From NCBI GenBank assembly GCA_964395065.1, contig CAYNAM010000003.1:1-48669 (forward strand): a DNA stretch of 48,669 nt, in the 5' to 3' direction. A model generated the notes under the pieces. The model made no database searches and was not told the DNA's origin. It saw only the letters and a program-made list of their open reading frames with translations. Below, piece by piece: positions 17,787 through 27,182 of this stretch (positions within the stretch are counted from its first letter, which is position 1; every line of letters begins with the position of its first letter). Both the position numbers and the translations under genes were made by a program. This DNA is from Entomomonas sp964395065 (GTDB lineage Bacteria; Pseudomonadota; Gammaproteobacteria; Pseudomonadales; Pseudomonadaceae).

Positions 17787-18470
17787 TTATGCTTTAATAT
17801 AAAACCGTTCAGGTCTACCTACATTTCCATAAGATATTTGTATTGTTAAAAATTTAATTTTTATACAGTATTCTAAATAGCGTCGCACGGTGGTTTTACT
17901 CATCCCTAACTCTTTTGCAACTGTCTCCGCTGAGTAGAGTTTTTTAGGATTGGTAATGAAAAGATTTTGAACGCTTTGCAACGTAATTTCTTCAATACCT
18001 TTTGTTTTATTTTTATCTTTAAAATCTTTTCCTTGTAAGTTAAATAGCTCATCTATTTTTTGTTGACTGAGATAGGTGGTATTTTTTTGTGTTTTAATAA
18101 AGCTTTCAAACTTAGTTAAAGAGTATTTTAGTCGCTCATAAGATATAGGTTTAATGATATAGTCAAAAGCTCCCAGCCTTATGGCATCGCTACAGGTTTG
18201 CATATCACTGGCTGCGGTAATAAAAATAACATGACAGTCTAAATTAAGTGTAATGATGTTTTGAAACAGATCTATTCCTTTCCCATCAGGCAAATAGTTA
18301 TCTAGTAAGATGAGTTGTGGTTTTAGTTTTGGGATAAGCTGCTTTGCCTCTTGTAGGGAGGATGCAATAGCAACCGCTCTAAATGCTGATATCTGCCCTA
18401 TGATTTCAGCATGAACCCCTGCAAGGATTGGTTCGTCTTCAACAATAAGAATATCTATTGGTAGCGTCAT
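17787..18470 (-). CDS. citB: Response regulator CitB (DpiA/DcuR family)
   Basis: 227 aa. The receiver domain (residues 1-120) has acidic residues near 11-12 (VEDEP), the phosphorylated Asp near 57 (ILLDNYLPDG), and Lys near 107 (IIKPISY). The C-terminal helix-turn-helix (SAETVAKELGMSKTTVRRYL) is typical of the CitB class, and GNVGRPERFYI ends it. It should be phosphorylated by CitA and activate the citrate genes. It is downstream of citA by 42 bp, and AAGGAAA precedes its ATG. Confidence 0.9.
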   Translation of the reverse strand: MTLPIDILIVEDEPILAGVHAEIIGQISAFRAVAIASSLQEAKQLIPKLKPQLILLDNYLPDGKGIDLFQNIITLNLDCHVIFITAASDMQTCSDAIRLGAFDYIIKPISYERLKYSLTKFESFIKTQKNTTYLSQQKIDELFNLQGKDFKDKNKTKGIEEITLQSVQNLFITNPKKLYSAETVAKELGMSKTTVRRYLEYCIKIKFLTIQISYGNVGRPERFYIKA

Positions 18471-18512
18471 TTTATGATTTCCTTAAGTTACTGTTATCAA
18501 ATCAGCTTATAA

Positions 18513-20126
18513 TTACTTTGGGATAAAGATGGAAAAAATAGCACCTCCTTCATCACCTTCACTGATGGTAATGAAGCCATCAGCTTGCTTAACATAAGAT
18601 GCAACCAAGTATAATCCGATCCCATGGTCATCCGAGGCTTTGGATGTGATCCCTCGCTCAAAAAGATGGTCACGAAGTACTGGGTTCACGCCTGTGCCTT
18701 GATCTGCAACCTCAATGACTAATTCATCGGTTTCGTCAGAAATATATAGTTCAATATGATTGCGCTCACCGATAAGCTTGGGGTCTTTTAAGTTCATAAT
18801 GGCATCAAAGGCATTATCTAATAGATTCCCTATAATAGAAATGAGCATAACTTCTGTGAGTTTAGGGGGGATTTCTTTTAGTTGACAAGCAGGATCTAGT
18901 ATTAGGTTTAATCCTAACTCATTAGCTCTTGAATATTTGCCTAATAGCAAACCACAGATTGCATGGTTTTGAAAACGACTTGAGATAAAGTCTAATGTTC
19001 TTTGGCTACCAAGTGATTTAGCCTCTAAAAGATTGATTGCCTTGTCATATTCCTTCATGTGAAGTAATCCAGCTAGCATTGCCATCCAGTTTAAAGACTC
19101 ATGACGCATGACTCTTAAATTATCTGCAAAATGTTTTACCTGACTTAATTGTAAATTTAAACTGTTGATGTCATTTTTATCTCTAAAAGAAATCACCCAG
19201 CCTTGGAGTTGGTTATTGATCATGATTCGAATACGGCTTGCAATGACCGCGATATTGTTGAATTGGGAGATTTCATCTTTACAGTCGGTTGTTTTACTAT
19301 CACTTCCTAAAAAGTCGGTCATTTGAATAATTGAGCTTAAATCCATTCCGGTTAATTTGGCGGCGGATTGTTCAATACCTAAAATAGATCTTGCAGCATA
19401 ATTAATGGCTGTTATTTTATAGTTGATATCAATGGCAATAACCCCTTCAAAAATGGACTCTAGAATAGCTTCTTGTTGTATGGCTAATCGACAGATCTCT
19501 TTAGGCTCAAGCCCCAGCATTTGAGACTTTATACGTCTTGAGAAAAACCATGAAAACGCGAATACTGAAATAGTTAGAAGAATGAATATGATGATAATCG
19601 GTGCAAATTCTTCACTATAAATTAAATGGATATCGTGTTGCAAATAGCCTACGGAAACAATACCAATGACCTGCCCATTTTTGTTAATAATAGGGGTTTT
19701 TCCTCGTAGAGAAACACCGAGAGTTCCTTTTCTTATAGAGATAATACTTTCACCTTTTAGTACAGCGTCATTGTCTCCACCTATCATAGGTGAATAGAGT
19801 TGGATATTACCCGTATGAAATAAATGATTGCCTTTCGTATCACCAATAACGATAAAACTTGCGTCAGATTTGGCATAAAGCTGAGAAACAAATTGGTTGA
19901 TGCCTTTTACATCATATTGTTCTACGGCAGAAATTAGATTGGGAATAATGGCTATCTCTTTTGCTTGAACTAGAGCATATTTACCTATTTGTTGGTAAAG
20001 GAGCTCTTCAAATCGTTTACTGAAGTAATATATTAATATAAGAGATATAACAATGAAGAAAATAATTAATGAGATAAAAAGTTTAGTTGCAAAAGAGTTC
20101 AATCTTTTTTTTAGGGACTTTAGCAT
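18513..20126 (-). CDS. citA: Citrate-responsive sensor histidine kinase CitA (DpiB family)
   Basis: 537 aa. Two membrane segments (about 15-35 and 175-195) flank a periplasmic PAS domain. Its segment IRKGTLGVSLRGKTPI closely resembles the citrate-binding strand region of Klebsiella CitA. After the second segment comes the conserved linker SQMLGLEPKEICRLAIQQ, a cytoplasmic PAS domain, the His box (VMRHESLNWMAMLAGLLHMK) and a C-terminal ATPase domain with N, G1 and G2 boxes (NLLDNAFDAI, VADQGTGV, HGIGLYLV). From memory, one or two ligand-contact positions differ from Klebsiella CitA, so ligand range may differ. Divergent from citS. Confidence 0.9.
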   Translation of the reverse strand: MLKSLKKRLNSFATKLFISLIIFFIVISLILIYYFSKRFEELLYQQIGKYALVQAKEIAIIPNLISAVEQYDVKGINQFVSQLYAKSDASFIVIGDTKGNHLFHTGNIQLYSPMIGGDNDAVLKGESIISIRKGTLGVSLRGKTPIINKNGQVIGIVSVGYLQHDIHLIYSEEFAPIIIIFILLTISVFAFSWFFSRRIKSQMLGLEPKEICRLAIQQEAILESIFEGVIAIDINYKITAINYAARSILGIEQSAAKLTGMDLSSIIQMTDFLGSDSKTTDCKDEISQFNNIAVIASRIRIMINNQLQGWVISFRDKNDINSLNLQLSQVKHFADNLRVMRHESLNWMAMLAGLLHMKEYDKAINLLEAKSLGSQRTLDFISSRFQNHAICGLLLGKYSRANELGLNLILDPACQLKEIPPKLTEVMLISIIGNLLDNAFDAIMNLKDPKLIGERNHIELYISDETDELVIEVADQGTGVNPVLRDHLFERGITSKASDDHGIGLYLVASYVKQADGFITISEGDEGGAIFSIFIPK

Positions 20127-20217
20127 AATTAGCTGCTTAGTTTTAAGGGGTGTAATCTGTGTTGCTCAGTATAAATTAAAACCTTTTGAATAGGGTAATA
20201 GAATAAAAAAATAGTCT

Positions 20218-20233
20218 CGTGATGTAGATCATC
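20218..20233. promoter_or_regulatory. CRP/Vfr-like binding site between citA and citS
   Basis: CGTGATGTAGATCATC matches the 16-bp CRP consensus at 12 positions and keeps the GTGAT/ATCA core with its symmetric centre. It is 92 bp upstream of citA and 116 bp upstream of citS, a suitable place to serve either promoter. Citrate-fermentation genes in Klebsiella are under catabolite control, which fits. The AT-rich remainder of the 222-bp gap could hold CitB sites, which I cannot define. Confidence 0.5.
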
Positions 20234-20348
20234 AATATTTGGTAGTAAAAAAATATAACGCCATTTACTCCATAAAAACCACGATTTTTTTTTGCTAGAC
20301 TCCTCTATAAGAAATACAAAATTATAAAACAAACACAGAGGTAGGATT

Positions 20349-21722
20349 ATGAATGACCAAGATAGAAGCACCAATATTAGTGACTCTGTAATAAAAGAAA
20401 CATGGCAAGAAAAATTCTGGAAGTTTACAGATAAATATAAAATAGGCGTTATTCCTCTACCATTATTTATTGCCTGTGGTATTTTGATTTTTGCAATCAT
20501 TGCATTAACAGGCACTCTTCCTGCTGATATTGTGGTAATGGTCGCTACCTGTGCTTTTTTTGGGTTTGCTTGTGGGGAGATAGGTAAACGTTTACCTGTT
20601 GTCGGAAAAATGGGTGCAGCAGCAATATGTGCAACATTTATTCCTTCTGCACTTGTTTATTATAAATTATTACCTGCTCCTGTTGTTGAAGCGACAACTT
20701 CTTTTTATAAAAGCACTCATATACTTTATCTTTATATCTGCTGCATTATCGTTGGTAGTATTATGAGTATGGACCGTAAAACTTTAATCCAAGGTTTTAT
20801 ACGTGTTTTTGTTCCTATGTTGTGTGGTGAAATCGTAGGAATGGTTGTGGGTGTCACTGTAGGTGTTGTATTAGGTCTTCCGGTTCTTCATACTTTTTTC
20901 TTCATCGTATTACCTATTATGGCGGGAGGTGTTGGTGAGGGAGCTATACCTTTATCAATGGGATATGCCACCATTTTTGGTGGAGAGCAAGGAGTATTTT
21001 TAGGTAAAGTTTTACCCATTGTGATGCTTGGTGGTTTAACCGGTATTTGTTGCGCAGGTATTCTCAATCGAATAGGTAAAAGTTATCCACATTTAACAGG
21101 TAATGGTCGTTTATTGCCCAACGATGGTAAAGATGATGAGATAAAACTTCATAGCAACGGTTCATTATCAACAGATGTAACCACGTTTGCATCAGGTGTT
21201 TTGCTTGCGGTGATGATGTATATGATCGGCATGCTAGGTCAAAAACTTATAGGGCTTCCAGCACCTGTAGGTATGCTGTTTGCTGCTGTTTTATTAAAGC
21301 TGACTTCTATTGTTTCGCCTAAAGTGCTCAGTGGCTCACAAGTTGTATACAAGTTCTTTCAAACATCGGTTACCTATCCCATTTTATTTGCTGTTGGCGT
21401 TGCTATTACGCCTTGGAATGAGTTGGTTGCTGCTTTCACAATAACAAATTTAATCGTTATCGTTAGCACAGTAGTTTCTTTAGTTGCGACTGGTTTTTTT
21501 GTTGCCAAGAAAATGAAAATGTATCCTATCGATACGGCTGTCATTTCTTGTTGTCAGAGTGGGCAAGGTGGAACAGGTGATGTCGCGATATTGACAGCAG
21601 CAGAGCGTATGGAGTTAATGCCTTTTGCTCAAATTGCTACACGTATAGGTGGTGCAATTAATGTGTCGTTATCTCTTCTAGTGCTTGGCCAGTTAATAGG
21701 TCCATTTCCATTGTATGGATAA
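20349..21722 (+). CDS. citS: Citrate:sodium symporter CitS (2-hydroxycarboxylate transporter family)
   Basis: 457 aa, compared with 446 in Klebsiella CitS. About eleven membrane segments are visible, plus the two re-entrant loop motifs of the family (AGGVGEGAIPLSMGY and CQSGQGGTGDVAILTAAE). It imports citrate with sodium ions. AGGTAGGA precedes the ATG. The gene is divergent from citAB and upstream of the citrate lyase genes. A 202-bp gap follows it, holding only a weak long-loop hairpin (21750-21760 with 21802-21812). Malate or lactate exchangers are in the same family, but the neighbours make citrate the obvious substrate. Confidence 0.92.
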   Translation: MNDQDRSTNISDSVIKETWQEKFWKFTDKYKIGVIPLPLFIACGILIFAIIALTGTLPADIVVMVATCAFFGFACGEIGKRLPVVGKMGAAAICATFIPSALVYYKLLPAPVVEATTSFYKSTHILYLYICCIIVGSIMSMDRKTLIQGFIRVFVPMLCGEIVGMVVGVTVGVVLGLPVLHTFFFIVLPIMAGGVGEGAIPLSMGYATIFGGEQGVFLGKVLPIVMLGGLTGICCAGILNRIGKSYPHLTGNGRLLPNDGKDDEIKLHSNGSLSTDVTTFASGVLLAVMMYMIGMLGQKLIGLPAPVGMLFAAVLLKLTSIVSPKVLSGSQVVYKFFQTSVTYPILFAVGVAITPWNELVAAFTITNLIVIVSTVVSLVATGFFVAKKMKMYPIDTAVISCCQSGQGGTGDVAILTAAERMELMPFAQIATRIGGAINVSLSLLVLGQLIGPFPLYG

Positions 21723-21924
21723 AAATTAATCATTTAACGTTGAAGATATAGAGATGGAGCAAACGGTGAGTCTATTATTTGGCAGGTGATTAACTTTGGT
21801 CGCTCTATCTTTCTTACTGTTAAAGCTTATGCTACTACTTTTATCAATAAGTTGTTTTTAGGGTAGGTTAAGCCTTTAATTATTAAGTGAATGTGGTTTA
21901 GACATGTATTAAGAGAGATATCTA

Positions 21925-22773
21925 ATGAAACTTATCAGCTATAATTATAATGAGAAAGAGCATTATGGAATTTTAACACCAGAAGGTATTATCGATTTAT
22001 CAACAAGGGTAGGGCAACAATTTTGTGATTTAAAGTCATTAATTGCGGGTGGGGGCTTAAAACGAGTACAAAGTTATTTGCATGATAGTCCAGACTTTAG
22101 TGAGCAAGAAGTTATTTATTTACCCGTAATAACTCGACCCAATAAAATTCTGTGTGTTGGGATGAATTACGCTGATAAACGTGTAGAGTTCAATCAGACT
22201 GATCCAGCACCAACGCTTTTTGTTCGTTTCCCTGATTCACAAACAGGCCATAAATGTTCCATTATAAAGCCAAGTATTACCAATGAGTTTGATTATGAAG
22301 GCGAGCTTGCTGTTATTATTGGTAAAGATGGTTTTCATATAAAAGAAGAAAATGCCCTTGCGCATGTGGCTGGTTATAGCTGTTATATGGATGGTTCAGT
22401 TCGTGATTGGCAACATAGTTGGTTTACGGCAGGGAAAAACTGGCCAAAAACAGGTGGTTTTGGTCCATGCTTAACAACTACTGATGAAATACCTGATCCT
22501 AGTAATTTAACAATCTCTACTTATTTAAATAACAACCGAGTTCAACACGATAATACGGGTAATCTTATACACAAAATTCCCGAGTTAATTGCCTATATCA
22601 GTTTATTTACTGAGCTATCCGCGGGCGATGTTATCATTACCGGCTCACCGGGTGGTGTGGGTAAGAAACGTGTTCCACCATTATTTATGAAAGCAGGGGA
22701 TTGTATAGAGGTTGAAATTGAGAAAATAGGTCGTCTGACTAACTTTATTACTGATGAGGTAAATAATATTTAA
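21925..22773 (+). CDS. Fumarylacetoacetate hydrolase (FAH) family protein, possible oxaloacetate-acting enzyme
   Basis: 282-aa FAH fold protein. Metal ligands Glu125 and Glu127 (FDYEGELAV) and Asp156 (CYMDGSVRDW) are in place, and ITGSPGGVG closes the active site. In the catalytic lid motif usually read as NYxDHxxE, His is replaced by Lys85 (NYADKRVEF) while Glu88 stays. Family members hydrolyse C-C bonds of beta-diketoacids, and some (human FAHD1, Corynebacterium Cg1458) decarboxylate oxaloacetate; FAHD2 types tautomerise it. Lying between citS and citC, where oxaloacetate from citrate lyase needs processing and no oadGAB exists, it may do this job. That role is my inference, and the Lys substitution adds doubt. 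Confidence 0.85.
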   Translation: MKLISYNYNEKEHYGILTPEGIIDLSTRVGQQFCDLKSLIAGGGLKRVQSYLHDSPDFSEQEVIYLPVITRPNKILCVGMNYADKRVEFNQTDPAPTLFVRFPDSQTGHKCSIIKPSITNEFDYEGELAVIIGKDGFHIKEENALAHVAGYSCYMDGSVRDWQHSWFTAGKNWPKTGGFGPCLTTTDEIPDPSNLTISTYLNNNRVQHDNTGNLIHKIPELIAYISLFTELSAGDVIITGSPGGVGKKRVPPLFMKAGDCIEVEIEKIGRLTNFITDEVNNI

Positions 22774-22866
22774 TAAGATGAAAAAACCTTCACAGAAAGT
22801 TGCCTAGATCACTAATTCTATAGAATAAATAGAGTAAAGTGACGCAAGGTAAAGAAAGGCGGAACA

Positions 22867-23904
22867 ATGACTACTGAAATAAAATTTGGATTGTTAAACA
22901 ACAGTGAAAAATCTCTAAATGATGTAAAGGGGCTTTTAGAAAAGTGTCATTTAAAGGTAGACCACCAAGTAGATTTATTTGCAGTTGCGTATACTGATAA
23001 TAATGATGTTATTGCGTGTGCAGGACTTTTTCATAATATCATTAAGTGCGTAGCTATCAGCCCAGAGTATCGGGGTGAAAACTTAACGAGTCGCCTTATT
23101 AATGAACTTATACTCTACGCATCAGATCGTGGTGTGTTTCACCTGTTTCTTTATACAAAACCAGAAAATATTCGGGTGTTTGAGAAGTGTGGTTTTTATC
23201 CCTTGGTTGTTATCCCTGGTTTGGCAACGTTTATGGAGAATACACCTGTTGGAGTAAAGGGGTATTGTGAGAAACTTTCTCAGAAGCAGCATGCAGGAAA
23301 GAAGATAGGGAGTATTGTAATGAATGCTAACCCTTTCACTTTAGGTCATCAATATCTTGTTGAGTTTGCTGCAAAGCAATGTGATTGGCTTTATGTGTTT
23401 GTTGTGAGTGAAGATAGCTCAATGTTTTCGTTCAAAGATCGTTTCCGTTTGGTGCAAGAGGGTACATCAAGTATTGCAAATGTTACTGTTCTTTCTAGCT
23501 CTGAATATATTGTATCTAAAGCAACATTTCCTAGTTATTTTCTAAAAGAAAAAGCAGATGTAGATCACGCTATTACGGGGATTGATTTACTATTATTCAG
23601 AAATTATATAGCGCCATCACTTAATATCATGAGTCGTTTTGTGGGGACAGAGCCTTTCTCACCAATAACAGACAAATATAATCATGGAATGAAATATTGG
23701 CTAAGTGAATATCAAACAAGCTCCCCAACTATTAACGTTATTGAGATCGAGCGTAAAAAGATTGATGGAACGCCTATTTCTGCAACAGCTGTTCGTTATT
23801 TTCTTAAAGAGAATAACTTTGAGGAAGTTAAAAAGTTAGTACCTGAAACAACATGGGCTTTCCTAAAAGAAAACTTTGTAACCAATTCGAGAGAGGTATT
23901 ATGA
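22867..23904 (+). CDS. citC: [Citrate (pro-3S)-lyase] ligase
   Basis: 345 aa. It acetylates the prosthetic-group thiol of CitD using acetate and ATP, which activates citrate lyase. An N-terminal GNAT-like domain (about residues 1-130, CVAISPEYRGENLTSRLINE) is followed by a nucleotidyltransferase domain with GSIVMNANPFTLGHQYLVE, the HxGH-like nucleotide site. The ribosome site GGCGG lies before the ATG. Its stop overlaps the citD start by four bases (ATGA). Confidence 0.93.
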   Translation: MTTEIKFGLLNNSEKSLNDVKGLLEKCHLKVDHQVDLFAVAYTDNNDVIACAGLFHNIIKCVAISPEYRGENLTSRLINELILYASDRGVFHLFLYTKPENIRVFEKCGFYPLVVIPGLATFMENTPVGVKGYCEKLSQKQHAGKKIGSIVMNANPFTLGHQYLVEFAAKQCDWLYVFVVSEDSSMFSFKDRFRLVQEGTSSIANVTVLSSSEYIVSKATFPSYFLKEKADVDHAITGIDLLLFRNYIAPSLNIMSRFVGTEPFSPITDKYNHGMKYWLSEYQTSSPTINVIEIERKKIDGTPISATAVRYFLKENNFEEVKKLVPETTWAFLKENFVTNSREVL

Positions 23905-24191
23905 AAATCATTAAAGATGCAATAGCAGGGACACTGGAGTCCAGTGACCTACAGGTTAAGGTTTCTCCACAAGACAGACTTGAAATCATTATTCATAGTA
24001 ATGTTATGCACCAATTTGGAGAAAAAATCACATCAGTTGTTAAAGAAACCCTTGATAAGCTGCAAGTTGTTGATGGGTTAATTATTATTGAGGATAAAGG
24101 TGCTTTAGACTGTGCTATTCGAGCACGAGTAGAAACTGCTGTTTTACGTGGATCTGAGGTGACTGAGTTAAACTGGAGTCTATTAAAATGA
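23901..24191 (+). CDS. citD: Citrate lyase acyl carrier protein (gamma subunit)
   Basis: 96 aa, near the 98 of E. coli. Ser14 (KIIKDAIAGTLESSD) is the site that carries the 2'-(5''-triphosphoribosyl)-3'-dephospho-CoA group. I place the start at ATG 23901, not at an in-frame ATG 48 bp earlier. Only the later start puts the modified serine at position 14, it overlaps the citC stop in an ATGA junction, and GAGAGG precedes it at normal distance. It overlaps citE by four bases. Confidence 0.95.
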   Translation: MKIIKDAIAGTLESSDLQVKVSPQDRLEIIIHSNVMHQFGEKITSVVKETLDKLQVVDGLIIIEDKGALDCAIRARVETAVLRGSEVTELNWSLLK

Positions 24192-25069
24192 AAAAATTAC
24201 GCCGTAGCATGTTATTTTTACCTGGTGCAAATGCTGCTATGTTATCTACAGCGTTTGTTTATAGACCTGACTCGGTTATGTTTGATTTAGAGGATGCCGT
24301 TTCGATACGTGAAAAAGACAGTGCTCGCTTACTAGTGTACCAAACATTACAATTACCAATATATAGGGAGTTTGGTATTGAGGTCATTGTTCGAATTAAC
24401 TCACTAAAAACAGCATTTGGTTTGAAAGATCTTGAAGCTGCTATTTGGGGGGGCGTTGATGCTATTCGCTTGCCAAAGACTGACTCAGCAGAAGATGTTT
24501 ATGAGTTAGAAAAACATATGGAGCGTATTGAAAAAGAGGCAGGACGTCCTGTCGGCTCAACAAAAATTGTTGCTGCGATTGAGTCTGCTATTGGTGTTAT
24601 CAATGCTGTGTCTATTGCACAGTCATCACCACGTATGATCGCTATAGCTATTGCTGCATTTGATTATCTGGTTGATATGCAAGCACAGCGTGGTGATGGT
24701 TCAGAGCTTTTCTATGCGCGCTGTGCTGTATTGCATGCGGCTCGTGTTGTTGGCATTGATGCATTTGATGCAGTTTATTCAGATGTTAACGATGAGGAGG
24801 GCTTTTTAAAAGAAGTTGAGTTTATTAAGGGGCTTGGTTACAACGGTAAATCTCTTATAAATCCTCGCCAAATTTTACCCTTACATAATGCTTATGCGCC
24901 TACGCAACAAGAGGTTGATTACTCTAAACAAGTAATTGAAGCAGCGGAAGATGGCGAAAGAAGAGGTTTAGGCGTTATCTCTTTAAACGGTAAGATGATT
25001 GATAATCCTATCATTAATAACGCTCGCAGAATTATTTCTCGTTATGAAGCTTCTGGCGTTCGTCAATAA
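24188..25069 (+). CDS. citE: Citrate lyase beta subunit (citryl-ACP lyase)
   Basis: 293 aa, HpcH/HpaI aldolase family. It cleaves (3S)-citryl-CoA, bound on the CitD arm, to oxaloacetate and an acetyl thioester. The start RRSMLFLPGANAAMLSTA and the metal-site region SVMFDLEDAVSIREKD are typical. VIVRINSL, IRLPKTDSAEDV and KSLINPRQI complete the barrel. It is translationally coupled to citD through an ATGA overlap. Confidence 0.95.
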   Translation: MKKLRRSMLFLPGANAAMLSTAFVYRPDSVMFDLEDAVSIREKDSARLLVYQTLQLPIYREFGIEVIVRINSLKTAFGLKDLEAAIWGGVDAIRLPKTDSAEDVYELEKHMERIEKEAGRPVGSTKIVAAIESAIGVINAVSIAQSSPRMIAIAIAAFDYLVDMQAQRGDGSELFYARCAVLHAARVVGIDAFDAVYSDVNDEEGFLKEVEFIKGLGYNGKSLINPRQILPLHNAYAPTQQEVDYSKQVIEAAEDGERRGLGVISLNGKMIDNPIINNARRIISRYEASGVRQ

Positions 25070-25099
25070 ATAAGACTATATGATTTAAGGAGCTCCATT

Positions 25100-26620
25100 A
25101 TGAAAACTACATTAGATACACTTGTGAAACAGCACCCAGAGTTAGAAGGTTTAAAACCATTTTCTACTCCTTATGCGGCAACACCTTATTTAGCGGATGC
25201 TACTCAAAAGCATACAAGAAAAATACTCAATTCAGTAGAAGAGGCTATTAAAGCTACAGGGTTAAAAGATGGAATGACCATTTCTTTTCATCATGCATTT
25301 CGTGAGGGTGATAAGACCATTAATAGTGTGATGGATATCATCGCTAGGATGGGGATCAAAGATCTTACTTTAGCCTCTAGCTCATTATTGAGTTGTAATG
25401 AACCATTAATCAAGCATATTGAGTCAGGTGTTATTACTCAAATTTATACATCAGGTATGCGTGGTGAGCTAGCGAATGCAATTTCTCATGGTTTAATGAA
25501 AAAGCCTATTCAAATTCATTCTCATGGTGGTCGAGTTAATCTTATTCAACAAGGTGAAATAAAGATTGATGTTGCATTTCTTGGAGTATCAACTTCGGAT
25601 GAGTTTGGTAATGCAAACGGAGTAACGGGCAAATCCCGTTGTGGTTCTCTAGGCTATGCAATGGTTGATGCACAATATGCTAAAAATGTTGTTTTACTGA
25701 CTGAAGCGATTGTTCCTTTCTTTAACACGCCTCCTAGTATTCGACAAGATCAAGTCGATTATATTGTCAAAGTGGATCAGGTTGGCGATCCTACACAAAT
25801 TGCAGTGGGTGCAGTGAGGCTTACATCGAACCCTCGTGAGCTCATGATTGCTCGTTATGCGGCGGATATCATTGAGCACTCAGGTTATTTTGAGCAGGGC
25901 TTTTCTATGCAGACAGGGTCTGGAGCTTCTGCAACAGCATGTACACGCTTTCTTGGCGATAAAATGATCAAAAAAGGTATTTCAGCTAGCTTTGCGTTGG
26001 GTGGGATTACTGCCAGTATTGTTGAGTTACACGAAAAAGGACTTATTGAAAAACTTATTGATACTCAAAGTTTTGATACGGCAGCGGGAATCTCGCTTGC
26101 CAATAACCCAAATCATTTCGAGATTTCCACAAATGTTTATGCAAATCCAGCATCAAAAGCAGCGTGTGTTGATCAGCTCGATGTAACTATCTTAAGTGCC
26201 TTAGAAATAGATTTAGGCTTTAATGTCAATGTATTGACTGGATCTGATGGAGTCATGCGAGGTGCTTCTGGTGGACATTGTGATTCAGCCGCCGGTGCTA
26301 ATTTACGGATTATTGTTGCGCCACTTATTCGTAGCCGTATTCCAACTGTTGTACGTAATGTTACAACAAAGGTAACGCCGGGTGATAATATTGATGTCTT
26401 AGTGACCGATCATGGTATTGCCGTCAACCCCAAGCGACCAGAGCTTATCGAGCGCTTGAAAGCGGCTAATCTGCCGATTACAACGATTGAAAAACTTTAT
26501 GAGCGAGCAATATCCTTGACTGGTGAACCTAAACCTATTGAGTTTACTGATCGTGTGGTGGGCGTTGTTCGCTATCGTGATGGTTCTGTTATTGATATTG
26601 TTAGGCAAGTGAAAGATTAA
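25100..26620 (+). CDS. citF: Citrate lyase alpha subunit (citrate:acetyl-ACP transferase)
   Basis: 506 aa, as in E. coli CitF. It exchanges the acetyl group on CitD for citrate to form citryl-ACP. The family start motif KPFSTPYAATPYLADATQKH and the glycine-rich segments (GMRGELANAISHG, MQTGSGASATACTRFLGDKM, GSDGVMRGASGGHCDSAAGA) are all present. A good ribosome site, AAGGAG, lies before the ATG, 30 bp after citE. It completes the three-subunit lyase. Confidence 0.96.
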   Translation: MKTTLDTLVKQHPELEGLKPFSTPYAATPYLADATQKHTRKILNSVEEAIKATGLKDGMTISFHHAFREGDKTINSVMDIIARMGIKDLTLASSSLLSCNEPLIKHIESGVITQIYTSGMRGELANAISHGLMKKPIQIHSHGGRVNLIQQGEIKIDVAFLGVSTSDEFGNANGVTGKSRCGSLGYAMVDAQYAKNVVLLTEAIVPFFNTPPSIRQDQVDYIVKVDQVGDPTQIAVGAVRLTSNPRELMIARYAADIIEHSGYFEQGFSMQTGSGASATACTRFLGDKMIKKGISASFALGGITASIVELHEKGLIEKLIDTQSFDTAAGISLANNPNHFEISTNVYANPASKAACVDQLDVTILSALEIDLGFNVNVLTGSDGVMRGASGGHCDSAAGANLRIIVAPLIRSRIPTVVRNVTTKVTPGDNIDVLVTDHGIAVNPKRPELIERLKAANLPITTIEKLYERAISLTGEPKPIEFTDRVVGVVRYRDGSVIDIVRQVKD

Positions 26621-26633
26621 TGAGGAGTCAATA

Positions 26634-27182
26634 ATGCAGCAGACTCTTAGTTTGACAGATGGTCCAGAGATAACCCTTGACCAATTGTTACAAGTGAGGG
26701 ATCTGCGTGCAAAAAATCAACAACAGTGGCTTGTAGAGTATAATATGCCGTTGATTTCATTGACATTAGTTATTCCTGGCTCGACTAAGTGCAGTAGCGG
26801 TGCTCAATATTTATTTAATACGGCATTGCAACATATTGAGATCACTTGTCGAGCTCATGGTTTTATTATTAAAACTAAGCAGGATTTTAGCACTGCCTGT
26901 GGTTATGAGGCGTTATTCTGTGTTCATGGTGATGCCGCACAGTTAAAGGCAGCTTTTATAACGCTTGAAGAGAAGCATCCTTTGGGTAGGCTTTGGGATA
27001 TTGATGTGATCTGTCCTCAAAATGGAATTATTTCTAGACAATCTACAGAGTTTAGTGCGCGTCCTTGTTTAATTTGTGATGAATATGCACATGCTTGTGC
27101 TAGGTCTCAAAAGCATAATTTATCAGAGCTTATTCAGGCTATAGAGGAAAAGATTAATGCTTTTCAGTGTTGCTCTAAATGA
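26634..27182 (+). CDS. citX: Apo-citrate lyase phosphoribosyl-dephospho-CoA transferase
   Basis: 182 aa. It transfers the triphosphoribosyl-dephospho-CoA prosthetic group to Ser14 of CitD. The family core HPLGRLWDIDVICPQNGIIS and the cysteine-bearing RPCLICDEYAHACARSQKH near the end match E. coli CitX. GAGGAG precedes the ATG, 13 bp after citF. It is a separate gene here, not fused to citG as in some bacteria. Confidence 0.93.
   Translation: MQQTLSLTDGPEITLDQLLQVRDLRAKNQQQWLVEYNMPLISLTLVIPGSTKCSSGAQYLFNTALQHIEITCRAHGFIIKTKQDFSTACGYEALFCVHGDAAQLKAAFITLEEKHPLGRLWDIDVICPQNGIISRQSTEFSARPCLICDEYAHACARSQKHNLSELIQAIEEKINAFQCCSK

Noticed and set aside
20129..20515. Minus-strand open frame of 128 codons covering the citA-citS gap and the start of citS
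   Set aside because: It overlaps the strong citS coding start and the divergent promoter region, has no family resemblance and no good ribosome site.
21750..21812. Terminator after citS
   Set aside because: An 11-bp stem with G-U pairs can form, but the loop is about 41 nt and the following T-run is broken. Too weak to call.
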